DNA of 44,026 bases from Muribaculaceae bacterium (GCA_017547845.1 JAFYNZ010000012.1:1-44026), one strand, 5' to 3'. Positions 1 to 8,542 are shown, counted from the first letter of the stretch. Translations and numbers: made by a program. Notes: generated from the sequence alone by a model not told the origin.

Positions 1-759
1 CCTAACACAATGGATTATGACTGGGAAAAGAAGCCTGTGCTTTATAACGAAGCAGGTGAAGAAGTAGCAGTCGGCAACTATGGTTATGCAGATGCATCGA
101 CTTATATGTCACTTTATGTATCATTCGAAGAAGCTATCACATCAGAAGGTACTTATAAGCTCGTCATTCCGGAAGGTGGTATGAGAGAATATGCTTGGGG
201 TATCGAAAACCCAAGAATTTGTCCGGCAATGGAACTTACTTACACAGTTGGTAATGCCGAACTCCAATACACAGTGACTGCATCACCGGCTCCAGGCTCA
301 GAAATTGCAGTTGAAGACCTCAACCAATTCACAGTGACATTTGGCGATGTCCAGAAGATCGACTTCTCAACAGAAGCATGGCACGGCTACGTGCTCCGCG
401 TAGACGAAAAGGGCAACACATTGGAAGAATTCCCTGCTACATGCGACATGATTTCAGACGTTGCTTACACAGTGACAATGGACCGTGCAGCGACAGAAGC
501 CGGTATCTACCGTCTCGTAATCCCTGAAGCTGCAGTAATCGTTCTCGACAATGCCGGCGTATCAGGCCCTAACAAAGAAGTGACATTCGATTACAACGTG
601 ATCACTGTAGGCATCGAAGACATTCTCAATGATGCGACATCATTCGAAGTTTACACAATCAATGGCGTACGCGTACTCCGCAACGCATCTGCTGAAGATA
701 TGAAGCTTCTCGATAAGGGTATCTATATCATCAATGGTCGCAAAGTTATTATCCGCTAA
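1..759 (+). CDS. Secreted beta-repeat protein, C-terminal part (5' end outside window)
   Basis: The reading frame is open from base 1 through TAA at 757-759, so the first in-frame ATG (10) is probably internal and the gene starts upstream of the window. The visible part holds two similar modules of about 100 residues, each ending in a strand pattern of the type Y-[KR]-L-V-I-P-E followed by a Tyr/Thr/Val-rich strand, which suggests tandem beta-sandwich domains. The last ~45 residues (V-Y-T-I-N-G ... G-I-Y-I-I-N-G-R-K-V) resemble the type A sorting tail of type IX secretion substrates, or the related tails common on Bacteroidales secreted proteins. I infer a cell-surface or exported protein. 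The substrate or partner is unknown, and I do not recognise a named family for the repeats. A strong terminator follows. Confidence 0.75.
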   Translation, partial: PNTMDYDWEKKPVLYNEAGEEVAVGNYGYADASTYMSLYVSFEEAITSEGTYKLVIPEGGMREYAWGIENPRICPAMELTYTVGNAELQYTVTASPAPGSEIAVEDLNQFTVTFGDVQKIDFSTEAWHGYVLRVDEKGNTLEEFPATCDMISDVAYTVTMDRAATEAGIYRLVIPEAAVIVLDNAGVSGPNKEVTFDYNVITVGIEDILNDATSFEVYTINGVRVLRNASAEDMKLLDKGIYIINGRKVIIR

Positions 760-832
760 CGTTCCTCGATTAAGACGATTAATAACTGAATTCGGGATTT
801 AATAGAGGTTCCCATAATTCAACTCATATTCA

Positions 833-882
833 AGAGCCTGACTCCAACCACTAGGAGCCAGGCTCTATTTTATTTATTTTTG
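833..882 (+). terminator. Rho-independent terminator after the beta-repeat protein
   Basis: A 13-bp stem (833-845 with 854-866) has a single mismatch and an 8-nt loop. It is followed by a T-rich run to about 882. Confidence 0.85.
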
Positions 883-892
883 GTATGAATCA

Positions 893-923
893 TTGTAAAA
901 TTCGTTGCTTTTGACTAAATTTG
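893..923 (+). promoter_or_regulatory. Promoter of the SUMF1-repeat lipoprotein gene
   Basis: TAAATTTG at 916-923 fits the Bacteroidales -7 box TAnnTTTG exactly. The -33 box 19 bp upstream is TTGT (893-896), a partial match to TTTG. The start codon lies about 50 bp downstream. Confidence 0.55.
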
Positions 924-973
924 CAAAACTTAGTGTTGGCAAAGCATATATTTGAATTTTAAAGGTTTTTGTT

Positions 974-3900
974 ATGAAAAAGCTTAAACATATCTACATC
1001 AGTTTATTTTCGATTGTTGTGTTATTAATTGCGTCGTCTTGCAATGATTCTATCGACCCTATGCCGGAAACTCTGATTGATACGGAATTTTCCGTTAACG
1101 GGGTGTTGTTTGATATGGTTGCTGTTGAAGGAGGCACATTCACAATGGGTGCGACTTCGGAGCAAGGTAGTGATGCTCGTCATGACGAATTGCCAACCCA
1201 CCAAGTGACGCTCAGCGACTATATGATAGGCAAAACTGAGGTGACTCAAGAATTGTGGGAGGCGGTGATGGGCAATAATCCATCCTATTTCAAGGGTGAT
1301 GATAAGCCAGTGATGGTTAATGCATGGTATGACTGTCAACTATTTCTTAATAAACTTAATTCGTTGACATCAAATAGTCGTCCCAAAGGCATGGTTTTTC
1401 GACTTCCGACTGAAGCTGAATGGGAATATGCAGCACGTGGTGGCCGTAAGAGTAAAGGCTATAAGTACTCAGGAAGTGAAGTCCCTTTAAGTGTTGCTTG
1501 GTGTTCGGTTTGGAATAATGCCGGACCGCAACCTGTCGCTACAAAGTCTCCAAACGAGTTGGGAATCTATGATATGAGTGGCAATGTAAGTGAATGGTGT
1601 AGTGATTGGTATGGAGAATATGGTAGTGATTCCCAGATTGACCCTATAGGCCCACTTGAAGGTGATTTCCATGTGATTCGTGGTGGAAGTGCGGGAGATG
1701 ATCCAAGTAAATGTAGAGTGTCAACACGCTTTTTCTCAAACATCGATTCAGGTTTACGTTTGGTGTTGGCCAAGGGCGAAGAATCAGAAACGTTTGATTA
1801 TGAGACATACTCTGTCAATGGCATTTCGTTTGATATGGTTGCTGTCGTTGGTGGTACATTCACAATGGGGGCTATTTCGGAGCAGGATAGTAATGCTGAG
1901 AGTGATGAGAAACCGGCTCATCAAGTGACACTTAGCGACTATATGATAGGCAAAACCGAGGTGACTCTAGAGCTATGGTGTGCCGTGATGGGAATTAATC
2001 TTTCGGAAAATTATAACAAAATTGAACCGATGGATAATGTGTCATGGAATGAATGTCAACAGTTCATTAGGAGATTAAATTGGTTGACATCAAACACTCG
2101 TCCCCAAGGTATGGTTTTCCGACTTCCTACTGAAGCAGAGTGGGAATATGCTGCTCGCGGTGGCAATAAGAGCAAAGGTTATAAGTATTCTGGAAGCAAC
2201 AATATTGGTAGCGTAGCATGGTATAATGAAAATAGATATTCATCGCCTTTCTCTGTGGCAACTATTGCTCCAAATGAACTTGGAATATATGATATGAGTG
2301 GCAGCGTATGGGAATGGTGTAGTGATTGGTATGGTAGTTACAACGGAAATTCTCAGATTAATCCCCAAGGTCCTTCTGATGGTACTTATCGTGTTATCCG
2401 TGGCGGTAGTTCAAACTCCGCTTCTGAGGATTGTAGGGTGTCAAATCGCGATAAAAGTTTACCCGATTGCGAATATGCTAAATTAGGACTGCGCATAGTC
2501 CTTGCTGAGGGCGAAGAGTCAGATGAATACCAGACATATGTTGTCAATGGTGTAATGTTTGATATGGTTTATGTCAAGGGTGGCACGTTCACTATGGGTG
2601 CAACTTCGGAGCAGGGTAGTAAGGCTCCTGATGACGAGAGTCCAGCTCATCAAGTAACACTTAGTGACTTCATGATTGCCAGTACCGAGGTTACTCAAAA
2701 ATTATGGAAAGCAGTAATGGGGAGTGATCCCTCGCTTAATAAAGGTACTTCATATCCTATGATAAACATATCGTGGGATGAATGTCAAATATTTATAAAA
2801 AGATTGAACTTGTTGACAGGCTTGAATTTCCGTCTTCCTACTGAGGCCGAATGGGAGTATGCAGCCCGAGGAGGTATCAAAAGTAAAGGAAATATGTTTT
2901 CTGGTAGTAACGACATTGATAAAGTGGCTTGGTATAATGAATCTAAGCACGCAGTAGCAATTAAGGCTCCTAATGAGTTGGGACTTTATGATATGAGTGG
3001 CAACGTAAGGGAATGGTGTAGTGATTGGTATGGAGATTATGATGGAGACTCACAGACTAACCCCAAAGGACCTTTAAAGGGCAATAGTCGTGTGTGTCGT
3101 GGTGGAAGTTGGAAAAGTAAATATGAAAATGACTGTCGAGTTTCTCGTCGCGCATATGCCGAACCTAACTATAGAAGTGATTTCCAAGGATTTCGTTTAG
3201 TGCTTTCTGTTGGTGTAGAATATGATGAGATAGAATCCTTGAATAAGCCAAATTTTGAATACAAGACATATTCTATAAATGGTGTGTCGTTTGATATGGT
3301 TGCTGTCGAAGGAGGCTCATTCACAATGGGTGCGACTTCGGAGCAAGGTGGTGATGCTTGGGATAATGAGAAACCAGCACATAACGTAACACTCAGTGAC
3401 TATATGATAGCCAAGACGGAGGTCACTCAAGGGCTATGGATAGCCGTAATGGGTACCAATCCATCATATTTTAAGGGTTATGATTTGCCTGTTGAGAGTG
3501 TGTCGTGGGATGATTGTCAAGAGTTTATCAAGAAATTGAACAGCATCACAGGATTTAACTTCCGACTTCCGACCGAAGCCGAGTGGGAATATGCAGCTCG
3601 GGGTGGCAATAAAAGTAAAGGCTATAAATACTCAGGAAGTGACAATCTTGGTAGCGTAGCATGGTATTATGAGAACTCTGGAATATCAATTCTTGATGAA
3701 GATAATTGGGTTAGCGATATAAAGAAAACGAATAAAAATCAAACACACATAGTTGCTATAAAATTACCAAACGAGTTAGGAATCTATGATATGAGTGGAA
3801 ATGTGGATGAGTGGTGTAGTGATTATTGGTGGGGAAGTTATAGTAGCGATTCGCAGATAGACCCTAAAGGTCCATCATCTGGTTATTATCGTGTGCACCG

Positions 3901-4006
3901 TGGTGGCAATTGGTACGAATATTCGAGGAGATGCCGTGTGTCCTATCGCAATTACTACCGCCACGACGATAAGTGGTACTATCTAGGTCTGCGCCTTGCC
4001 CTATAG
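974..4006 (+). CDS. Lipoprotein with four tandem SUMF1/FGE-like domains
   Basis: The 1010-residue product begins with a lipoprotein signal (Lys-rich start, hydrophobic stretch, lipobox I-A-S-S-C with Cys23). Four copies of a formylglycine-generating-enzyme-sulfatase (SUMF1/PvdO/EgtB-like) domain follow at residues ~40-266, 280-511, 523-744 and 767-1010. Each has the hallmarks F-x-M-G near its start, R-L-P-T-E-A-E-W-E-Y-A-A-R-G-G, an N-E-L-G-[IL]-Y-D-M-S-G turn and a final R-G-G ... C-R-V-S ... G-[LF]-R. By eye, one of the two active-site cysteines of true FGE (human Cys336/Cys341 pair) is missing in every copy; only the second seems to be kept. Sulfatase activation is therefore doubtful. A structural or binding role, as for GldK/GldJ-type lipoproteins, is a fair alternative. 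Family proteins usually carry one domain, so four is unusual. The stop codon lies within the start of the ATAG-rich array. Confidence 0.9.
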   Translation: MKKLKHIYISLFSIVVLLIASSCNDSIDPMPETLIDTEFSVNGVLFDMVAVEGGTFTMGATSEQGSDARHDELPTHQVTLSDYMIGKTEVTQELWEAVMGNNPSYFKGDDKPVMVNAWYDCQLFLNKLNSLTSNSRPKGMVFRLPTEAEWEYAARGGRKSKGYKYSGSEVPLSVAWCSVWNNAGPQPVATKSPNELGIYDMSGNVSEWCSDWYGEYGSDSQIDPIGPLEGDFHVIRGGSAGDDPSKCRVSTRFFSNIDSGLRLVLAKGEESETFDYETYSVNGISFDMVAVVGGTFTMGAISEQDSNAESDEKPAHQVTLSDYMIGKTEVTLELWCAVMGINLSENYNKIEPMDNVSWNECQQFIRRLNWLTSNTRPQGMVFRLPTEAEWEYAARGGNKSKGYKYSGSNNIGSVAWYNENRYSSPFSVATIAPNELGIYDMSGSVWEWCSDWYGSYNGNSQINPQGPSDGTYRVIRGGSSNSASEDCRVSNRDKSLPDCEYAKLGLRIVLAEGEESDEYQTYVVNGVMFDMVYVKGGTFTMGATSEQGSKAPDDESPAHQVTLSDFMIASTEVTQKLWKAVMGSDPSLNKGTSYPMINISWDECQIFIKRLNLLTGLNFRLPTEAEWEYAARGGIKSKGNMFSGSNDIDKVAWYNESKHAVAIKAPNELGLYDMSGNVREWCSDWYGDYDGDSQTNPKGPLKGNSRVCRGGSWKSKYENDCRVSRRAYAEPNYRSDFQGFRLVLSVGVEYDEIESLNKPNFEYKTYSINGVSFDMVAVEGGSFTMGATSEQGGDAWDNEKPAHNVTLSDYMIAKTEVTQGLWIAVMGTNPSYFKGYDLPVESVSWDDCQEFIKKLNSITGFNFRLPTEAEWEYAARGGNKSKGYKYSGSDNLGSVAWYYENSGISILDEDNWVSDIKKTNKNQTHIVAIKLPNELGIYDMSGNVDEWCSDYWWGSYSSDSQIDPKGPSSGYYRVHRGGNWYEYSRRCRVSYRNYYRHDDKWYYLGLRLAL
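1091..4003 (+). repeat. Four intragenic direct repeats of ~670-730 bp
   Basis: The SUMF1-like modules lie at about 1091-1771, 1811-2506, 2540-3205 and 3272-4003. They keep long blocks of near-identical DNA, such as the segments coding for the F-T-M-G-A and L-P-T-E-A-E-W-E-Y-A-A-R motifs. Copies 3 and 4 share the deletion that shortens the loop after L-N-x-[LI]-T, which groups them apart from copies 1 and 2. Confidence 0.85.
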
Positions 4007-4104
4007 AATCGATAGAAGATAGATATAAAAGATAGTATAGATAATATAGATGCAATAGATATTATAGATAGATAAAATAGATAATTATAGATATTATAAT
4101 AAAA
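4001..4104. repeat. ATAGAT-rich array, left of the four-helix-bundle gene
   Basis: This is a degenerate AT-rich tract built from ATAGAT/ATAGATA units. It begins in the last codons of the SUMF1-repeat gene (CTATAG at 4001-4006) and runs to about 4104. It contains AATAGATATTATAGATA (4054-4070) and TATAGATAATATAGAT (4036-4051). Both recur exactly, as reverse complements, on the far side of the next gene. Confidence 0.85.
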
Positions 4105-4127
4105 GGAGCTGTGTTGATTTTTGGGAT

Positions 4128-4796
4128 TTAGAGGTCTTTAATGCCATGCTTTGATAGCAATTCTTTAAGTCGGGCGATTTCTGCTTTTTGGCTTGCAACT
4201 TTGTTACGCAGGGATTGCAATTCCTCATCTTGTTGGTGGCGATAGCCGGTACGCGCAGAATGCATTCGCTCTTTGATGCCACCTTGCTCAATAAATTCTT
4301 GCTCTAATCTCTTGAGTTCATTATTAAGCAATGTGTCGGTCATATAGCATAGCGTGATAGCGATATTAGCCATCTCTTCATCATTCCAACGCTCAAAGTA
4401 AGGTCGATAGTCATCTACTATGTTGTGTTTCCGGCAAAACATTTGCATTGTGGCATAACGCTCATGAGTATTTCCCCACACTGTAAGTCTGCGTGATTCA
4501 AGATAATCCATATAGTCGGCTCTCAACTCTTGCAAGGAGCTGCGAGCAACGTTCAGTAGTTTAAGTTGTATTTCTGTCGACGTGACACCATCTTCGGTGC
4601 CCTCAATGATGTTTTGTTTTCCACTGCGTGCCGCCTGGATCATCTGGTCAACAGTTCTATCGCCATGTTGTGACAGAAAACGCTGACAAAAACGATATGT
4701 CATCTGATAGAGCGTTTCAGCCTTCTGATAATAGTAGGCATCTTTCCATGGCTTTTGCTTTCGTAACACTTCCAATCTATCCTTAATCATTGTCAA
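4128..4796 (-). CDS. Four-helix-bundle protein with C-terminal suffix domain
   Basis: The 222-residue, largely helical product resembles the four-helix-bundle family first noted in intervening sequences of bacterial 23S rRNA (S23/TIGR02436) and related to the Avd protein of diversity-generating retroelements. Residues ~20-125 form the bundle, with an A-R-S-G-K-Q-N-I-x-E-G motif near 73-83 typical of the family and a Leu/Arg-rich helix at ~100-120. Residues ~125-185 match my memory of the Bacteroidales 'four helix bundle suffix' extension, and the last ~30 residues are a coiled coil. The function of the family is unknown; nucleic-acid binding has been suggested for Avd. No reverse transcriptase or template/variable repeat is present here. 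The gene stands alone between inverted ATAGAT arrays. Met3 could also be the start. Confidence 0.8.
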   Translation of the reverse strand: MTMIKDRLEVLRKQKPWKDAYYYQKAETLYQMTYRFCQRFLSQHGDRTVDQMIQAARSGKQNIIEGTEDGVTSTEIQLKLLNVARSSLQELRADYMDYLESRRLTVWGNTHERYATMQMFCRKHNIVDDYRPYFERWNDEEMANIAITLCYMTDTLLNNELKRLEQEFIEQGGIKERMHSARTGYRHQQDEELQSLRNKVASQKAEIARLKELLSKHGIKDL

Positions 4797-4844
4797 ATAT
4801 ATTTTATAAATCTATATTATCTATATTATCTATAATATCTATTT
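4797..4844. repeat. ATAGAT-rich array, right side, inverted relative to the left array
   Basis: The top strand reads as repeats of CTATATTAT/CTATAATAT. The 17 bases at 4827-4843 are the exact reverse complement of 4054-4070, and 4810-4825 are the exact reverse complement of 4036-4051. The array starts directly upstream of the four-helix-bundle start codon and so forms most of its 5' region. Confidence 0.85.
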
Positions 4845-4858
4845 CGTGAGAGAGGGGA

Positions 4859-5635
4859 TCAGAAGAGTCGGTTGGCTTGGGTGAGGGTGTCGGGCTTGCC
4901 GATGTCGATGAGGTTGAGGTCACTGCAGCAGTATCCTTTGATGCCACTTATGCCAATTGGTGATAGAGAGGTGTCGTCGGCTTCTGAGATGTCGCTCTTA
5001 CTCGCTTGTGATAGGTAGAAGTCGAGAATAGGGAAGTCGCCAGAGAATCCATCAGTTGTCATCAACTCAAAGCATCGCGTGCTCATAACGTGGATGCCAC
5101 TAAATGCCAATTCGATGTCGCTTTCGGTCATCTCAAATCCTTTCGGTTTGAATTCATCTGTTGACAGGTTGTGCCAGCCTTTGAGATACATTTCTTCAGT
5201 AAATATCAGACGGCGACTCGATTGGCGTGGACTGACGAGTAGGGTAGCTTCTGCTCCGTTGAGTGCATGTGCTGTCATCAGTCCCTTGAGGTCGGCATTG
5301 CTGAGGATATCGACATTGTGCACCAAAAATGGCTCGTTGTCGGTAGTGAGTAGTTGACGTGCATGCAGAATACCTCCGCCAGTGTTTAGAAGTTTGCCAC
5401 GCTCGTCGCTTATCTTAATCGACACCCCGAAGTCTTTGCTACTGACAAAGTCAATGATTTGTTCGCCAAAGTGATGAATGTTGACCACGATGTCGGTGAA
5501 TCCTTGCTCTTTGAGTCTTACGATTACTCTCTCAAGCATTGGAACACCTCCGACAGGCACCAATGCTTTGGGGTGATGTTCGGTCCAAGGCTTAAGACGT
5601 GTGCCAAGACCGGCTGCAAGTATCATCGCTTTCAT
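4859..5635 (-). CDS. Sugar-1-phosphate nucleotidyltransferase, MurU-like
   Basis: This is a 258-residue single-domain nucleotidyltransferase of the GT-A-like NTP-transferase fold. The start M-K-A-M-I-L-A-A-G-L-G-T-R-L leads into the signature loop (residues 8-18), with Lys23 in P-K-A-L for the phosphates, an N-T-G-G-G block (84-88) for the nucleotide base, and Asp109 in H-N-V-D-I as the likely metal ligand. The start resembles MurU of Pseudomonas, which makes UDP-MurNAc from MurNAc-1-phosphate. Its 4-bp ATGA overlap with the upstream kinase/RapZ gene supports a kinase-then-uridylyltransferase pair for aminosugar salvage. A mannose-1-phosphate guanylyltransferase or a related activity cannot be excluded from sequence alone. 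It acts in the cytoplasm. Confidence 0.8.
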   Translation of the reverse strand: MKAMILAAGLGTRLKPWTEHHPKALVPVGGVPMLERVIVRLKEQGFTDIVVNIHHFGEQIIDFVSSKDFGVSIKISDERGKLLNTGGGILHARQLLTTDNEPFLVHNVDILSNADLKGLMTAHALNGAEATLLVSPRQSSRRLIFTEEMYLKGWHNLSTDEFKPKGFEMTESDIELAFSGIHVMSTRCFELMTTDGFSGDFPILDFYLSQASKSDISEADDTSLSPIGISGIKGYCCSDLNLIDIGKPDTLTQANRLF

Positions 5636-7053
5636 ATCACCTCTCCTCCTTTCATAGTCATATCAATTCCCTGCTCGCGATGGCATAAGCGGACGGTTGC
5701 TTCAGGGAACATACTGCTAAGATGCATGGCAGTCGCCTGGGCGCAATAGACAGAGCGATGTTGCCCACCTGTGCAACCGAAACCGATTTGCAAGCTCGTA
5801 AATCCACGTTTTAAGTATCTTTCGACTGCCGGCTCAGTCATTGCCCATGCTGACTTCAAAAACTCTTGCACCTCACCCTTTGACTCAAGGAAGTCGATAA
5901 CATTCTTGTCGAGTCCGGTGGAAGACTTGTATTCAGCATATCGGCCGGGGTTGTGCATTGCTCGGCAGTCAAACATAAATCCGCCACCATTGCCCGAGAT
6001 GTCTTCGGGATAACCTTTTTTGTAGGAGAAACTGAACACCTTTATATTGAGTCCTTCGGTATCTGAGTTTTTGAAGCGACGATTGTCGCAAAGATATATG
6101 CAAAGTGATTTGAGGGTAGGATAGAGGTCAAGTTTGCCTTGACTGATTAGTGATGCAAGATTGTCCAAAGCGAAAGGAATGCTCTGCATGAAATGGGCCT
6201 TGTGCTGCATTAGTCCGCGGAAACCGTAAGCTCCGAGCACTTGAAGCGTGCGGAATAGCACGAAGTCATCTGTCAATGCTTTGGCTTCACATTTGTCTAT
6301 ATCCCTGACTGAAGCCAATTCATCGAGATATACATCTATCATTGCCTGACGAAAGTCATCGGTAAATCGGGCTTTGGCTTGCCAAAGAAACGATGCGACA
6401 TCGTAGAGCAACGGGCCGCGTCGACCACCTTGGAAATCAATCCAATATGGTTGCTCATCTTTTATTATGACATTGCGACTTTGACAATCACGATACATGA
6501 ATCCCCACAGCTGTCGAGGTGTTGACATAATGCGATCGGCAAGTCTGTCAAAGTCGTCTTGCAATTGGTGCTCGTTAAATTCTGCTACCACAGGCTTGAG
6601 GAAGCAGTATTTGAAATAGTTGAGGTCCCAGTTGACGAGACGACGGCTGAACTCAGCTTCGGGGTAGCACACATCGAAGTCGATGTCTTCGGTAGTCTGC
6701 AGGCGAGCAAGTGAGCGCATAGTGTCAGCAACGTATTGTCGGATGTTGTCGCTATCCAACAAGGAAAATAGCGAAACATCGCCAAGGTCTTCTTGCAGAT
6801 AGCATAGGTAGCTCTCGTCGTGGTTGTAGATACGTGGGGCGTTATGCCCTGCAGCTCTGAATTTACAAGCGAGAGTCATAAATGCAATGTTCTCGGATTC
6901 CTCTTTGCCGATAGTGCCGATTACGGTCGGACCTTCGTCGGAATGAAGACGATAATAGACGCGACTTGACCCTCCGGCAGCAATCTGTTCGACGGCGGTA
7001 GGAGGTGTGGAGAAGGTCTGGGTATATAGGTCGATAAGTTTCTGTTTCATCAT
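5632..7053 (-). CDS. Aminosugar-kinase-like (APH fold) protein fused to a RapZ C-terminal domain
   Basis: This 473-residue protein has two domains. Residues ~1-325 are an aminoglycoside-phosphotransferase/AmgK-type kinase, with the loop G-G-S-S-R-V-Y-Y (27-34), the catalytic Y-R-D-C-Q-S-R-N (187-194; Asp189, Asn194) and the metal motif D-F-Q-G-G (Asp206). Residues ~335-462 match the C-terminal half of RapZ, including F-D-C-R-x-x-x-N-P-G and G-C-T-G-G-Q-H-R-S-V (426-435). The RapZ N-terminal P-loop half is absent. In E. coli the RapZ C-terminal domain binds glucosamine-6-phosphate and RNA. AmgK phosphorylates MurNAc/GlcNAc at C1 in Pseudomonas. I infer an aminosugar kinase with an attached metabolite-sensing or regulatory domain, working with the MurU-like partner. 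A promoter precedes it at 7070-7101. Confidence 0.85.
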   Translation of the reverse strand: MMKQKLIDLYTQTFSTPPTAVEQIAAGGSSRVYYRLHSDEGPTVIGTIGKEESENIAFMTLACKFRAAGHNAPRIYNHDESYLCYLQEDLGDVSLFSLLDSDNIRQYVADTMRSLARLQTTEDIDFDVCYPEAEFSRRLVNWDLNYFKYCFLKPVVAEFNEHQLQDDFDRLADRIMSTPRQLWGFMYRDCQSRNVIIKDEQPYWIDFQGGRRGPLLYDVASFLWQAKARFTDDFRQAMIDVYLDELASVRDIDKCEAKALTDDFVLFRTLQVLGAYGFRGLMQHKAHFMQSIPFALDNLASLISQGKLDLYPTLKSLCIYLCDNRRFKNSDTEGLNIKVFSFSYKKGYPEDISGNGGGFMFDCRAMHNPGRYAEYKSSTGLDKNVIDFLESKGEVQEFLKSAWAMTEPAVERYLKRGFTSLQIGFGCTGGQHRSVYCAQATAMHLSSMFPEATVRLCHREQGIDMTMKGGEVI

Positions 7054-7069
7054 TTTTAGAATTGGATTG

Positions 7070-7101
7070 CAAAATTACATAAAACGAGGTTAATTGACAA
7101 A
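7070..7101 (-). promoter_or_regulatory. Promoter for the kinase/RapZ and MurU-like genes
   Basis: On the minus strand, TTTG (7098-7101), 20 bp and TAATTTTG (7070-7077) match both promoter boxes exactly, about 17 bp before the start codon. Confidence 0.8.
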
Positions 7102-7157
7102 TAAAAGCACCTAAATCGCTTAAATAAATTAAATAGTGCTAACAAATCACTTTATTC

Positions 7158-7188
7158 TTTGTTTTTTCGTATAAAATTAGTAACTTCG
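7158..7188 (+). promoter_or_regulatory. Promoter of pgk
   Basis: TTTG (7158-7161), 19 bp and TAACTTCG (7181-7188). The -7 box differs from TAnnTTTG at one position. The 5' leader is about 65-70 nt. Confidence 0.65.
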
Positions 7189-7261
7189 CAATCTGAAATA
7201 TACTGCCGAACTTGTTTCGCAATATATAAATAAGGGTTTAACTATAAATAAATACTTGGAA

Positions 7262-8512
7262 ATGGCTAACATTGAAAACTTTAACTTTGCCGGTCTTAAG
7301 GCAATCGTTCGCGTTGACTTCAACGTGCCATTGGACGATAACGGCAACATCACCGATGATACTCGTATCCGCGGTGCACTCCCTACGTTGAAAAAAATCC
7401 TTGCTGATGGTGGCGCATTGATTATCATGTCGCACATGGGCAAGCCTAAAGGTAAGGTCAACCCAAAATACAGTTTGTCGCAGATTCAAGGAGCTGTCGC
7501 AGCTGCTTTGGGTACAGACGTTAAGTTTGCTCCTGATTGTGCTAACGCTGCAGAAGCTGCAGCTGCGTTGAAGCCGGGTGAAGTGCTTTTGCTCGAAAAT
7601 CTTCGCTTCTATGCAGAAGAAGAAGGCAAACCTGTCGGTATTGAAAAGGAAGACCCTGCTTACGAAGACGCTAAGAAGGAGATGAAGGCTCGTCAGAAAG
7701 AGTTCTCTAAGACATTGGCAAGCTATGCCGACGTGTATGTAAACGACGCATTCGGTACGGCTCACCGCAAGCATGCTTCGACAGCAGTCATCGCCGACTA
7801 TTTTGATGCAGACCATAAGATACTCGGTTATCTTATGGAAAAGGAAGTCACTGCAGTTGACAATGTTTTGAGCAACATCAAGCGTCCTTTCACTGCTATT
7901 ATGGGTGGTTCTAAGGTATCAACTAAGATTGGTATCATCGAAAACCTCATGGATAAGGTCGACAACTTGATTCTCTGCGGTGGTATGACCTACACATTCT
8001 CAAAGGCAAGAGGTGGCAAAATCGGTCTCTCTATCTGTGAAGACGATAAACTTGACCTCGCTTTAGATATCATTGCGAAAGCTAAGGAAAAGGGTGTAAA
8101 CTTGGTGATTGGTGTTGACTGTGTAGCAGGTGACGCATTCAGCAACGATGCCAACCGTCAAATTTTCCCTACCAACGACATTCCTGAAGGCTGGGAAGGT
8201 ATGGATGCCGGTCCTAAAACACGCGAAATGTTTGCAGACGCTATCAAGGAAGCTAAGACTATCCTTTGGAATGGTCCTGCAGGCGTGTTTGAATTTGATA
8301 ACTTCGCAGAAGGTTCACGTGCTATCGCTGAAGCAATAGTGGAAGCGACCGACAATGGTGCATTCTCACTTGTAGGTGGTGGAGACTCAGTGGCATGTGT
8401 TAACAAATTCGGTCTCGCTGACAAAGTGTCATATGTATCTACCGGTGGTGGTGCATTGCTCGAGGCTATCGAAGGCAAAGTGTTGCCTGGTATCGCAGCA
8501 ATTAAGGGCTAA
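7262..8512 (+). CDS. pgk: Phosphoglycerate kinase
   Basis: This is the glycolytic enzyme that transfers phosphate from 1,3-bisphosphoglycerate to ADP. The product of 416 residues is near the family length. Visible family motifs are V-D-F-N-V-P-L near the N terminus, [25 protein letters not shown] in the substrate domain, [11 protein letters not shown] at the hinge, W-N-G-P-A-G-V-F-E and the C-terminal G-G-G-D-S glycine-rich loop. The ATG at 7262 is preferred over the in-frame TTG at 7256 because A-N-I-E-N-F follows directly, as in other Bacteroidales Pgk proteins. It is a single-gene transcription unit with its own promoter and a hairpin after the stop. Confidence 0.97.
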   Translation: MANIENFNFAGLKAIVRVDFNVPLDDNGNITDDTRIRGALPTLKKILADGGALIIMSHMGKPKGKVNPKYSLSQIQGAVAAALGTDVKFAPDCANAAEAAAALKPGEVLLLENLRFYAEEEGKPVGIEKEDPAYEDAKKEMKARQKEFSKTLASYADVYVNDAFGTAHRKHASTAVIADYFDADHKILGYLMEKEVTAVDNVLSNIKRPFTAIMGGSKVSTKIGIIENLMDKVDNLILCGGMTYTFSKARGGKIGLSICEDDKLDLALDIIAKAKEKGVNLVIGVDCVAGDAFSNDANRQIFPTNDIPEGWEGMDAGPKTREMFADAIKEAKTILWNGPAGVFEFDNFAEGSRAIAEAIVEATDNGAFSLVGGGDSVACVNKFGLADKVSYVSTGGGALLEAIEGKVLPGIAAIKG

Positions 8513-8542
8513 AACGCAAGTTTGTAAGATATTTTGATTCTT

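Noticed and set aside
4128-4796. Diversity-generating retroelement (four-helix protein as Avd)
   Set aside because: No reverse transcriptase and no template/variable repeat pair lies nearby.
7238-7816. 192-codon minus-strand frame opposite pgk
   Set aside because: Runs antisense through a highly conserved gene; composition and Cys-rich product are typical of a shadow frame.
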